The notes under the pieces: generated by a model
Databases searched by the model: none
What the model was told of the DNA's origin: nothing
The model's input: the letters and a program-made list of their open reading frames with translations, nothing else
Part shown: positions 1-14,220 of the stretch, piece after piece
Layout: each line of letters starts with the position of its first letter
Position numbering within the stretch: position 1 is the first letter of the stretch
Made by a program: the position numbers and the translations under genes
Source: Burhinus oedicnemus
Taxonomy: Eukaryota; Chordata; Aves; Charadriiformes; Burhinidae
Direction: 5' to 3'
Assembly: GCA_008921705.1 (NCBI GenBank)
Contig: VFFE01006875.1
Span: 5,115 to 69,114, forward strand
DNA length: 64,000 nt

Positions 1-1639
1 CCCCCCCAACCAAAGCAAACCCCACTCCCCTTTTCTGCGCAGTGCACTGAAACCTGTGCTGGGATACTTCTCACCAAAGTTTTAGCAGTGCAAAGGCTTA
101 AGCTATGCTTTTAATCTCAAAACTGAAAGGGAGAGAGGTACCACTTTTATGCTGTTAGGTGTGGAAAAAAATTTGCCTTTCCTTGGAAACAAACAATGAT
201 TTTTACCAAATCAGAGCCTCCTCAGTGTGCACACCTGGGCCGGGCCGGGAGGGAGCCCAGTGGCTCCCAGAAGCTTCGCTTCCCTGGGGAACCCATCCCT
301 GTGCCTGTTTGGGGCTCCCTTCCCACCCGGGCTGCTCAGGTGGGAGACGGCAGAATTAACGTCAGAAAATTAGGCACCAGAATTAAACCTCAGACCATCA
401 CCAGCCCGGGAGTCAGACGGTTCCCAACAAAACTAGCCGGCTCCCACTGTGGGCACCGAAATATCTGTCCTTGGCTTCTGCGGCAGCAGGCTCGCATCGC
501 TGCTGCTAGAAAAGAAAAATCACCAGACTTAGGTATTAAAATCCATTTAATTCTAACAGAGCTGTGTGGTTCTGCCCTGCCCTGCCATTGCTGCTTTTAC
601 ACGGTACTAGAGAGCTGTGGAGGGGGACACTCAAATAATGCGGAGCAAGCAGAAAAAAAAATCCCACAATATCTATGCAGTCTCTTCCCTGTGGTCCCTG
701 ATCCTTCGTGCAGGGCAGCCGGGGGGCTCGGGGCTGTGTGTCTGTCTGTGTGTCTTTTCTCCCCTGTTTGCTGCCCGCACTGCGAGACCCAGCCCCCAGC
801 CCCCGGCTTCGGCTTTGGGGAGCGATGAGCGATTTCCCTCTCCTTTCCCCCGGCCCCGGCAGTGCTGCTCTCCGCAGCAGCTGGCCAGCGTGGGGAAGCT
901 TTCCTCTAATAACCAAGATATTCCCATTAGTCCCCCTGGAGAGGGGATGTGTGTCCCGGGGATCTTCAATTTGTTTGCTATTTGGCCTATTTATGAAGTG
1001 ATTGTGCAGGTAACTCTGTCCTTATCACACTACATTTTGGTGTATAAAACCTTAGGGCTTGTTCTGTAGCGTCTCCTGATGTGACGAGCCGGATTCATTT
1101 TGATAGGTCTGCTACCTAAGTCAGCTAAGACTTGGGGATCAAGACCTCAGATATTTCACCCTTAATTTATAGTATCTGAGCGTGTCTGTGCGGGACGTGT
1201 AATATCTTTACCAAATTCTAGACCCTAAGCATCCCAAATGTGCATGTTATCTCTTTGTAAGTCTTAACGTGGATTGTTTAAACAAATCCATATGTATAGG
1301 GCTCGGTCCCACATTCTTTGTCCGGTGGAGCTGGCAGTGCACACGTAGTCACCTTTCGGGAGGATGTGGATGGGACTGAGGGGACGGGGGGGATTGACCC
1401 CAAGGTGTACAAAACTTTGTTTTTGAAGTTATCAAGCCAGTTTCTCCATTTGTGAAAATCAGTGCGGCACTAGCAAGCTAACAGCATTTTTACTTTTTTA
1501 GAAATAGTTTTTAATTAAAAAAAAAAAAAAAAAGGAATGGCTGAAATGCTGATGAAACCGAACAGTCATTTCGTTTCTTTTCTCTGTGTCCAGCTGCAAA
1601 CGGTGTCAAAATAAAGGGCAACACTTTTACCGGCGTTAG

Positions 1640-1950
1640 CAGTGAGGCCAAAGGCTCCCCGGCCCCGCAGCCCGTTCCGCGGGAGCGCAGCCCTCCGCGC
1701 TGCCGCCCAGGGACGATGGGCACTGCCGGGCTGGGGACACGCCGGTGCCCGGAGCCGGCTCCCTCCTGGGTCGGGTTCTCCAGCGGCACCGAAAGCAAAA
1801 ACGCACAAAATGATTAGCGTGAGGACGGCAGAAATAACCGAGCACCTCAAATCCCGTGAGCGCTCAAGTCTCTTCGTTCGTACCGAGTGCCCGGCGGAGC
1901 CACTCGTGGCCGCGCTGGGACCAGGGCAGCCCGAAAGCAGGACGGTGCCC
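1640..1950. promoter_or_regulatory. Intronic CpG-dense pocket
   Basis: This is a GC-rich block with many CpG dinucleotides, set between AT-rich flanks (an A17 run near 1517 and AT-rich sequence after 1960). Frames stay open on both strands, as expected from high GC rather than coding. It could be an intragenic CpG island, an alternative promoter or an enhancer-associated island. No TATA box, initiator or conserved exon was recognised. Confidence 0.35.
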
Positions 1951-2102
1951 GAATCGTGATGCAAATGACGAAATGAAAATTACTACTTCACGCAGATTTT
2001 ATTTTGCCCAAGCTATTTAAATACAGAGTAGCAATAATAAACCTCCTCTTGACCCAATTAAAAAAATGATGGTTAATGGAGATTTGTATGCACTTGCATT
2101 TA

Positions 2103-2121
2103 GCATGGGGGGGGCGGGGGG
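2103..2121 (+). repeat. G-run tract
   Basis: Two long G runs are separated by a single C and lead into a purine-rich stretch. It is low-complexity sequence, possibly quadruplex-forming, and prone to sequencing error. Confidence 0.6.
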
Positions 2122-2999
2122 AAGAAGAGGGAAAACGGCTAATTGCAGGCACTAATTAGGACTCTAATCCCCCTCCCAGCAGGCACAGAGATGCCCCTGA
2201 ATGCAGTTAGTTGAAATCACTTAAATGTCGGTCTGTCTGACCTCAAGGGGCACAAACGAAAAGAAACTGAAGTCTGATTTTTAAATTTCAAACAACAAAA
2301 AAAAGTTACTTTAATGACAAGTTCACTCAATGGAGAGGAAATGTAAAGCTCAGCGGAAGCGTTAATTCCATGGCAATGGTGTAAAATAGCCTTTTTGTAT
2401 AAACAAGGCAAATATTGATAACTTAGTGGGGGGGGAGAGGGGGAGTCATTTGTTTCGTTCTTTGTAGAGCTCCACAGAACGAGCCAACTATAAATTATCG
2501 AGAATTTAGGGCTGAGAATTACTTTGGGGGATTATTACTCCCTCTTAGGACTGATCTGTAGGAGACATTAGGAGAACGCAGCAAGCTCAGCATTGAAATA
2601 GAAATCATGTTGTTGCCAAGAAAGCTTGATTTATAAAGTGGAAACATCTTTAAAATGCACTCGCTATCTTTTTAATGTTCGACTGCTTCATTGTGGGAGG
2701 GAAAAAAAAAAGAGATTATTTTATATTAAAAGGATCATCAAAAGATAAAAAGTTTATGTTAGCAAAGTTCCCTGAACTTTGCATAAAACCGCTCGCCTCC
2801 TTCAGACATAAAATCCTGCCCATCGCAGCGCCCAGAGGATGCGGCGCTGGGCTCCATAAATCAGAACCTTTCCTTGGTCCTCCTGTTTGAGGTTTGCTCT
2901 AATTACGAACTTCTCCTCCAGAGGATTTTTCTGTTGCTGGGTTTTAAAGCCCGAGTTACACGTCGTGCAAAAATCGCCCGGTCTCCGCCGTTGCCTGGA

Positions 3000-3265
3000 G
3001 CTCTGGGTACCCACGGGCTGCCGAAACCGGCGGGGAAGGAGGAGAAACCCGCCCACGCGTGATTCCTTTTAAGCTCTTTTCGGAAGCAGCGTGGCTCGGT
3101 CGCTGCCGCCGTTTGCAGCTGAAACCCCCGGGGTGGGGTGGCCGCCAGCCCGGCTCGGTCCTGCCGCAGCCTCCCACCGCCGAGCCCCGGGCTCGCTCCC
3201 CGCTCCCAGCGCTGCCTTCCCGGGACGGGTGGATGCGCCCAGCACCCACAGCGAGCTGTGCATAG
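3000..3265. promoter_or_regulatory. Second intronic CpG-dense pocket
   Basis: The block is GC-rich with frequent CpG. It is followed at once by an AT-rich segment (3265-3400) carrying homeobox-type cores, such as TTTATAG, ATAATTG, ATTTATT and TTAATAAA. A CpG-rich block abutting a homeodomain-site-rich block is compatible with a regulatory element. Function is inferred from composition only. Confidence 0.3.
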
Positions 3266-6200
3266 CTGCCTTTATAGATACGGCTATAATTGTCCACAAA
3301 TCCTCCCATTTATTTAAAAAAAAATAATCATTTTCTAGGCGGTGGGGTCCCATTAAATCAAATTAATAAAATCATTGTAGATGGTAGTAAAGAGGACAGG
3401 GTATATTAGAGGGTGGGGGTGCAGACGTACCTCTGAATTCCCTCCTTCGCGCAGCCCTGCGTGCGGTGCGTGGCTCTGGGGGTGCGTGTCGGGCTCTGCA
3501 CAGCCCCAGCCGGGCACGCACCTTTCCCGCTGGAGTCTGGGCATTCCCTGGTGATGAAGTTGTACGAGGGGTGGGTAAAGCAGAAAGCAAACGACAGACT
3601 TCATTATAACTTTATAACTCTTGCTGTCCAGTTTCATCTTCTTGCTTTTATGTGCTATTACTTAACTGAACAACTGAATTTTTTTTTTTTTTTTAACCTT
3701 ACGGCAAACCTCACTTTGTCTCTCATAATTCTTTGTGAAATCTCGTCTTCCAGACCTTATTTCTGCAGGAAGTTAATTTTTGCATATAGTCTTCCTGGCT
3801 CAGGATTTGTTTCTTTCTGTTGGTTTTTATTTAGCTCTAGCTGTTCCCTAATTTTTTTCCAAGGTGCCAGTCTTTGTGGCATTGCAGTTTCTCTCCAGAT
3901 ACAAGCAATTTGACGCAGCTTATGGCTAATCAGTAAAAAATACCAGGTCACGGGATGTCTGGTCTCATTTTTGCGAACAGTTACTGAAGAGAAAATGCTA
4001 TGTAATTCCTCTATGGTAGCGCAACCATCCCAGTGATGTGAACAGGAGGCTTGGGATACTGAAATGGAGTTTTGGCTGGAGTGCGGGGTGTGCACAGGTA
4101 CAGAGATAGCTTCAGTCTTTGTGGTAGCAGGTTTTAAGAAGCATATGTAGGAAAGTATTGCACAGGAAAAAAATCAATAAAGCAGCTTGCATGTGTGGAA
4201 AAGACGCAAACCCCCTTTAGATGTTTGAGTTTCATTTTAAAAGTGGCTTATTTCAGTTTAAAAAAATCTGTTCCTAATCAACTTTAGTAAACCAAAATAA
4301 AACTAGTTTTTAGGACATCAAGGTCTGAAGAAGTATAAATGCTTTGGCTAAGCTGGTGCAGCTTTCCTCTGTGAATAATCCTTTAAAAGTTAAATTTTCC
4401 ATGGCTCTGTAGGGCATATGGATGCCCAGTTCTCATTACAATTAAAGGGAAATATTTGTCCAGAATCTTTTGAGGCAGTTACAAGAATCTCTGCTAAAGG
4501 TTTTTGATCCAAAAGCAAACCTTAATATCCGAGATCAGTGATGGAATGTGAACCATCAATTTAAAACTTGGAAATAAAATAGATATTTAAGGAATGTTTG
4601 ATGTGCTTAGTCCTAAATTCGGGGTCCTGGAATTACCCTGTTAGGGCAAATGCCTGCTTTTGGAGAAAGGAGCAGGAGCAAACTCCAATGGCTCTTGGCT
4701 GTGCTGCTAAAGATGTCAACAGCTCTGGCAAGGAAGACAGAGCTCGTGCACGCCGAGTTGGGCAGGGATGGGATTTTAGTTTTGAATACGCTTCCCTCTT
4801 CAAACAGCAATCCTTGCTTTTAGTTTGTTAAAGACATCGGATGCCCATGGTTAAGGGTGTTCCCAAAGCTTTCCCCCCTTGTCCTTAGGCTGGAGCTGCA
4901 GCAGCACTGGCCAGGGTTGCAAGGAAGGGTTTGGTCAAGCCCAAACCAGCTGGGGAAGATCCCCACCATCGCTCGGGCTCATTTGCGTCAAAGGCTCCCG
5001 GGCACATCTCCTGCTCTGCACCGATGAGCCGGCGCATGGCCTGGCACCAACACCAAGGCTGTCCACGGCTACTCCAAAAGCTCCTGCAGAGCCCATGCAG
5101 CTGGAGGGGCTGCACCATGGAGGGGGCCAGGCTGGCAAGGGAGCAAACCTGCCCTGAAATGCTGCAGCGCCGGGTCGTTGGTCACGCTTTTGCACAGCTT
5201 CTCTCTGAAGTACCTTTGTGCTGTGCTGCTGGTGTCGCCGGAGGCTGCCAGCACCGACATCTCCTGTCCTCCAGTGCGTTGGGACCTTTTCTGCTCAACT
5301 TCAGTTACGGCAAAACGAAAGCCCTGGAGAAGCATCCCACAGCAAGAAGCCTGCCCGTGTTTCAAGTTACCGTGGGGCAAAGAGAGGAAATGTTTCTAGA
5401 CCATGAAAGCAGCCATCCAGCTAACCAAGTTCTCAAGTATGTGAGAAACAATGTTTTATTTAAAAATCAGATGCGCTAGCCAGAAGAAAAAAATACAACC
5501 TCGCCATTCCAAAATATAAAAATCCCTTAACTGTCTGACCTTCTCATCACTAGGTCATGGTCCTGCCACCAGATAAATCTCTCCTATCTGTCCATAGACT
5601 GAGAGTTCAATGTTGCTTGTGTTAGTGACAGTGAATTTGGGGCTGAAAAATGAACTACTGATGAGAACTCCTGTTGAACCTGTATTGTTTGTTATTCTGA
5701 GGCAAGGATCTGGCATGGGCTAATCCAGCACTTCAAAGTTAACTGCTCTTACTTTGTATACAGAGCGTCATAGCGGAGTGGCGTGGGTGATAAGAGAAAT
5801 AAGGGACTGAGGGTTAGGATACACTGGGAAAATGGGACCCTGTTGAAAAACTCTTTGATCTCTTTAAAGTATTTTCTGAAAGCAAGAATCTATCAAAAAG
5901 GAAATGCCATTTAAAAGGCTAAAAGAAACAGCTGACATCCCCAAATTTGTTTTAATCTGCCTTGGAGAATATTATTTTTAAAGATGCGTTAAGTCAGTGG
6001 AAGAAATACTTGTCAAAAGAAGGGAAATTAGAAAAAAAGCAGAAAGGTCATCAGAATGGAAACGTGGTTCTTGAAGCCTCTGCACACCATTCCTTTCCCT
6101 CCTAACAATGAAGATGAGGAGAAGCATCCTTAAGCAGCCATGGCCAATTCTCAAGAAGAATTTGGGGCCACGTTAGTCATTATCAGGGATGTAGGCATGT

Positions 6201-9200
6201 CATCTGCCTCGGTGCTTTGAAACCATCATTGGAGGCATCTTGGCATGCCCAGCAGCTTCTGAGGAGGTGGTCTTTCAGCCATGATATGGCTGGTTAGCCA
6301 AGATGTTGAGTGATTTCTTGTTTTTCTGGTCCTTTCACAAGCTGATACGCCATAAGCATCACCTTTCCAGACAGCGCCGTACAGGAGCTTCTGAAAATCC
6401 AGTTGTCGCTTTACTTGACCACCCCCAAATCAAGGACTGTAAAATCACTGTCTGTCTTTGGAAAGCTTTGCCTTATCGGAACTCCTTTTGAAAATAAGAC
6501 TTCAGCTGCTGAACTGCTGAAGGGCTGTGGGACATTTTCACCCCTTGAAAGGACAGAAAGAAGCTCTTGGTAGTATCTGAAGCACCATCCACACCACAGG
6601 GAGATGCACTGAGCACCAGTCTGTCCATTCCTACGGGCTTCAGAGAGCACCAACAGCCTTTGGTGAGGATATGACCTGGGCTGGTCCAAGAGCACTCAGG
6701 TGTCTTGTTTCCATGCAGTTTTCTCTAGGGAAATACCAGTTGCGTTCCCCATGGCTTCCCTGCTTACCACATGCTGGTCAGAAAACCCCCTTCCCAGCTA
6801 GTGCATCAGGAGGAACACCAGCAATGATGTCTGCATCTAAGGAAGGTCAGATCGAATCCTTGTGAGCAGGAGGGTGTTGAGGCCTGAGGAGTTTGCAGAG
6901 GCCACCTCATCACCCAGCAGTAGCACAGCATGAGCCAGTGTCCCTGAGACACACAGGTCCCGACATGCAGCACGGCACGGGGCAGTCGGTGCTCAGATGA
7001 GTGCTTTGAGCTCTTTGGTCAGCTCTGATGCTCTCAGCTTTTCTGTTTGCATTGGATTGCTGTCTCCTGTCCCCAAAATAAGACTTTTTTAGACCTGGGA
7101 ACCTTGCAGTTGCCCAGCTCTCCAGGACCAGCCAGGCCTGCTCGGATGGGGGTTAAAACACAAGATGCCCATGAAGTGGCCAAGCCTGGAGAGCTCGAAA
7201 GGCTGGGAACCGCTGCCCCAAACGAAAGCAAAGCTTTCCTCTTATCACGGTCTTCCAAATCCAACCAACCAATTACACATTAATTAAACTTTGTTTGAAC
7301 ATAATAGAAGCTTTGGCTCCGTGTCAGTAACTGCTCCATGGTTAAGGGGATTGGATAGTAATAGAATAAATAAATAAACAAGAGATGCTTATTCTAACAG
7401 TTCATTTTAAAACAATTTGTGAATATCATGTAGAGATAAAATGTGCCTAGCATAAACTTAGCTAAGCAATGACTACTTCATTATCAGAACAAATAATTCA
7501 CTAGCACATCATCTTTGAAGCTTGGGAGGGCTACAGAATTGTGCTGCTTGTTTATTTTCTTGGCTTTTACTGTTTTTGCTACATTTCATCTGCACAGAGC
7601 TGCGGGGAAGGGTTTAGCCGGGACTGTGGCAGCGCGGTGCCAAGCCCTGGCGACGCCGGCCCCGCTCCCGCAGCCTGCGGTCCCCAGAACCAGGTTCAGC
7701 CCCCCCCTACCCTCTCCAGGGCATCACCCTGCACCTCAGCCCCCAGCGACTGGGTGCCGGACCGTGGTATTTTCGCGCCGTATCGGATGTCCCGCTTGCA
7801 CAGGAGTGAGGCACCGTAGCCTTCCTCCCGCGATCGCTTTCTTTGAGGGCAGCTTTCTCATGTGAACGTAAAAACTGATTTAACTTTTCCCCTCTGAAGG
7901 GCAGCGTGAGCTGCTGCCATCGCACAGCAGCACCGTGCCCCTGCCAGTGCAGGGAGGGAGGTCGAAAGGTGCCTGTCAGAGCCAGCAAACCCAGCAGAGA
8001 GCTTTGAGGGGCATAGGACACCATCAGGACGGTGCTGAGGAGTCTGGATGGTCCCTTCTTCACTAGGTTGAGCTGCAGGGAGAGAGAAGCGGGTTGTGCA
8101 CGTGTCCAAAACTGACTCGATATTTTGCAGAAGAACAGGCTGTCGGGGCTGATGCTTGGCTGCTTGTGCCGTGTCCCCCGTGCATCGCCGGCTCTTGCAC
8201 AGGCACGCCGTGGGCTTGTGGCTGGTCCCTGGGCGGGCAGGGGAGCTGCCCCATGTCAGCTGGGAGCAGCCATGGCACCTAATGTGTGCTGGCGGGTTAG
8301 ACGCACACCTTGGGTGGCTTTCAAAAAAATAAGCTTAAAGAGGAAGAAATTGGGCCGGCCCTGGACCCTCCCACCCTAGGGCTGGTGGTGACGTTTGCAC
8401 TTTCAGGGCATTTGCTGCAGCTGCAGGACACCGTGTCCAACCAGGCTTTGGGTCTGAACAAAAGATGATGGGGCCAGGAATTGCTGCTCTTAATCTCCTG
8501 ATTACTGGTGGCTTAAACTTCACCTAATGGTTGGTTTAGCCCGTGCTGCTCACGTGCCCAGTGCTTAACCTCGCTGGGCTTCCCTGTTTGTGCAGCCGCA
8601 GCCGGGCTGCAGCCACCTTCAGTGCAGGAGGTGTCGCTGAGGGTCAGATGCCGCCTGCTCAGACATGCTTCCTGGGAAGCCCCACATTCCCAATTTTTGT
8701 AACCGGTTTCCGCGCAGCGAAGCTCTCACCCATTTTGGAGCTGTGCGTGGCGGCGGGGAGGAGGGCGGGTAAAATGCGGGTCTGCCTGGGTCTTGCTTCA
8801 GACCCCCCACCAAAGCCAGGCTGAGCTTTCCCAGAGCTTGGCAAGACGTTGGCAAGTTTTTATTGCAGCACTGGGTTATTCTTCTGCCGCTGCCGGTCCC
8901 CGAGCGATAGGTGATGAAGCAAGCTATTGTCAGGGAAAGCTGGCCGAAGCGAAGCATCCTCTGCGGAGACGCCCATCCGTCCGAGAGCTCCTGCCTGCAG
9001 AGATTTGGCAGAGGAGCCGGTTATGCAAAGCTACTACTGAGTGTAGAGCCCGTGGCTGTGAGTAGCTCCATTGACCTGGAGTAAATTTGGGGAAGCAGGC
9101 AGGTTTTTGGCCCCTTCCCAGGGCTGACGAGGAGCTGTATAGATCCACTGTAGGCACAGCCCCGCTCCTGGGCAGGGCTGGTGCAGCCCGGTGCCTCCAT

Positions 9201-9429
9201 TGTGGTTTTCTGCTCCCCTCTTTCAAATGGGACCTTTAATAAGGGTCAGGACATGATATTAGGTGCTCTCTCTTGCTTTTTTTTTTTTTTTTTTTAATTT
9301 GAAACTCTATGACTGCATTTTCTTGGACCCGGCTCTTCAGTTTGTCATGCCTTCCCACCAGAAACGCACAACCCATGTTTGTATCGTATTGCAAAGAGAT
9401 ATTTACTAAATGAGTCTCTGCCAAGGGGT

Positions 9430-10400
9430 TGAGAAATATGTTTTCATTAAGAAAAATTAAACTGACAAGTCCCTGGACAGCACATTAGTTGCATATTTTT
9501 TTTTTAAGGCCAAAATGCAGCAGCTAATAATAATGATGAAATGTCCGTGCACAGCCAAATTACTAAAATCTACCCCGTGTTTTCCTGGAAAAGAATGCAG
9601 AGAGTTGGCAAACTTGGTTGTAGCTGGGTCTGTGGACTGCTGAGTACAATGCTACCACTGCAAGATACCGAGCGGTTTGCAAGTTAAGCAACACCTTCAA
9701 TCAGATGTGAGTCCCCATTTGTTATCCTTAAAGAATTTCAGCTGTATATATTATAGTAGTACTTTGGCTCTTTGTATTTATTTTAGAGGGCTATACTAAA
9801 GAACATTATAAACTCAGGCATGTCCATGCTATATGAACTCCATATGCTGAAGCTTAATTTTAAATGCCATTAAAAAAGCACTTAACATTTACAATATATC
9901 AGTCCGGCTACTTTAGCAGCTTGGATGTACTACAGTAAATGAAATGATTGAGGGAAAAAAAGAAATTCAGAAGCTAGATGTTATAAAAATCCCCAATGCA
10001 GGACATTCGCCTGGTACGATGCAGTAACTGTCAAAGAGTGTCCATCTCATTTCTGTTTTTTAGTCAATTCCTCTCCTTTTTTGTTTCATTTTCAAATGTC
10101 ATTTTAAGGCCTAATTTTTAAAAAAATAAATATCTTGGCGTTCAGATTGGATTCCTTATGTAATTTTTTTCAATGTGTGAATTGGGCTGTGTATTCGCAA
10201 ATTGAAATGTCCTACTGTATTTATCCAGGTGCTTACCTGTAGGAGGACAAGGTTAAGAGGAGTGCAGAGTTTATGAATGAAAATCAAATACGGACATTGG
10301 TAAAACCACCCCTTTTTAGTCCCGGCTAATTACATGGTAAACATCTGGAATTTATGCAGGGCGGGTAAAAGAGTCAATTGAAATGATTTCGAACAGGGCC
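9430..10400. promoter_or_regulatory. AT-rich, repeat-poor block; candidate conserved noncoding element
   Basis: About 1 kb of AT-rich sequence contains no long open frame, no CR1 and little simple repeat beyond short T runs. It is dense in homeodomain-like cores (TAATTA, TTTAT, TTAAT, CATAAA-type words). It lies in the TBX4 intron about 1.4-2.3 kb before the first visible T-box exon. This texture is typical of deeply conserved developmental enhancers, but conservation cannot be seen from a single sequence. The regulatory call is an inference. Confidence 0.3.
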
Positions 10401-10497
10401 CATTTTGTTGCCTTCTCCCCAAGCAGCAACAAAATGGTGCTGCAGACCTGGGCTAGCTCGGCCAGGCACGGGGGCAATGCATGGGGAAAGGACGGAT

Positions 10498-10510
10498 TTG
10501 GGGGGGGGGG
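10498..10510 (+). repeat. Poly-G run
   Basis: An uninterrupted G run of about 13 bases lies between a purine-rich stretch and unique sequence in the TBX4 intron. Its length is likely unreliable in assembly. Confidence 0.6.
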
Positions 10511-11756
10511 CAAAGTGGCTTCAACGTCCGATGGAGAAACGACATCAGGATTTGGGCCCTTATTAATTAGGGTAGTTGGAATGACTCCAGGATGTATCAG
10601 TTCTCGTCCTCCCTCCCCTTACGGCAGTGGAAAGGAGAAGTTTCTGTTCTGGCTAGTTGCTCAAAGGCCGTGATGAGCCCAGTTTGCTCAATTGACTTGT
10701 TTTTTCACTGGCTGAGGAGGAGATTGGGAAGACGGAGCCAAGAAAATGGTTCCTCTGAGGAAGTAAAGTGCCTGATCCTGCAAATCCTGGCTCCTGATGT
10801 AGTCTCAAGGGCTCGGGAAGCCCATGGCTGTGCCCGTACCCATCAGCGCCATCTCCTTTGGATTGCAAGACCAGAATGTGATGGTATATACTGGTTTCAC
10901 GGACATAGCTTTATAAAAAAAAATTCTTTAATATTGCAAAGATTCTTTAGACATGCAAGATATATATAAACATTCTTTAATAATGCACTAGTTTATGTGA
11001 TGTTGCCCATTTGGTGTTGGTCACTACGCATCCATTAACATCAATGGTAAAGCAGTAGGACGGGCGCATTTTCCGCAGGGACCTCTGCAGTGGATGTGCT
11101 CGAACAAGCTTTAACAGCGTGCTGTGAATTTGGGAAATCTGGGAAGGCCAGAGGAGCACTGGCTGTCGGCACCACTGCAGGGTTTAACCCTTAGTCTCCC
11201 CCCAGGCTTTGCCAATCCTCAGTTTTCAGACTGTTGAAGGGAACGCAGGTTCAGCTACTGCATAGGAGTAGTAGTGGGACTTGGTGTCACGAACATTGGG
11301 AACGTGTGAATGAGAAAGCTGTGTGTGCTTTGTTTCTTCTGAAGTGTAGTTAGATCTCATGACTTCTCATGCACGTTCATGGCAACAAGAATTCTGCATC
11401 TTTGAGGCTGCCATAAGCCATGTGGAGCCTCCTGGGGTGGTGAGGGCTCCCTGTCCAAACCTCCCGTAAGGAGGGATGTGTTGAACCCCCCGCCACCTCT
11501 CTCTCTCCACCCTCCATTTCCTGACAATGACCCATAACCCACCTCTATATACCCTCAGCCCTATTTGTGCCCCATTTTGCACTAGCCTGTGCAGCCCATG
11601 CTCTGGAAAGGGTGAGTTTAATTCAGGTGACGTATAAGCAGCAATAATGTTTTGTAGCTCTTGTCCTAGCGTGAATTCATCACATGGTGGATCTGCCTTT
11701 TGGGGAGCTGCTCCAAGTTTCCATCAGTTCCAGCACTGTTCCAGGTTGCTCACTAA

Positions 11757-14220
<2,464 letters not shown>

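Noticed and set aside
536..1069. Overlapping open frames of 100-200 codons on both strands in the first kilobase
   Set aside because: The readings are Pro/Arg/Gly-rich, occur on both strands of GC-rich intronic DNA, and have no recognisable domain or splice context. They are compositional.
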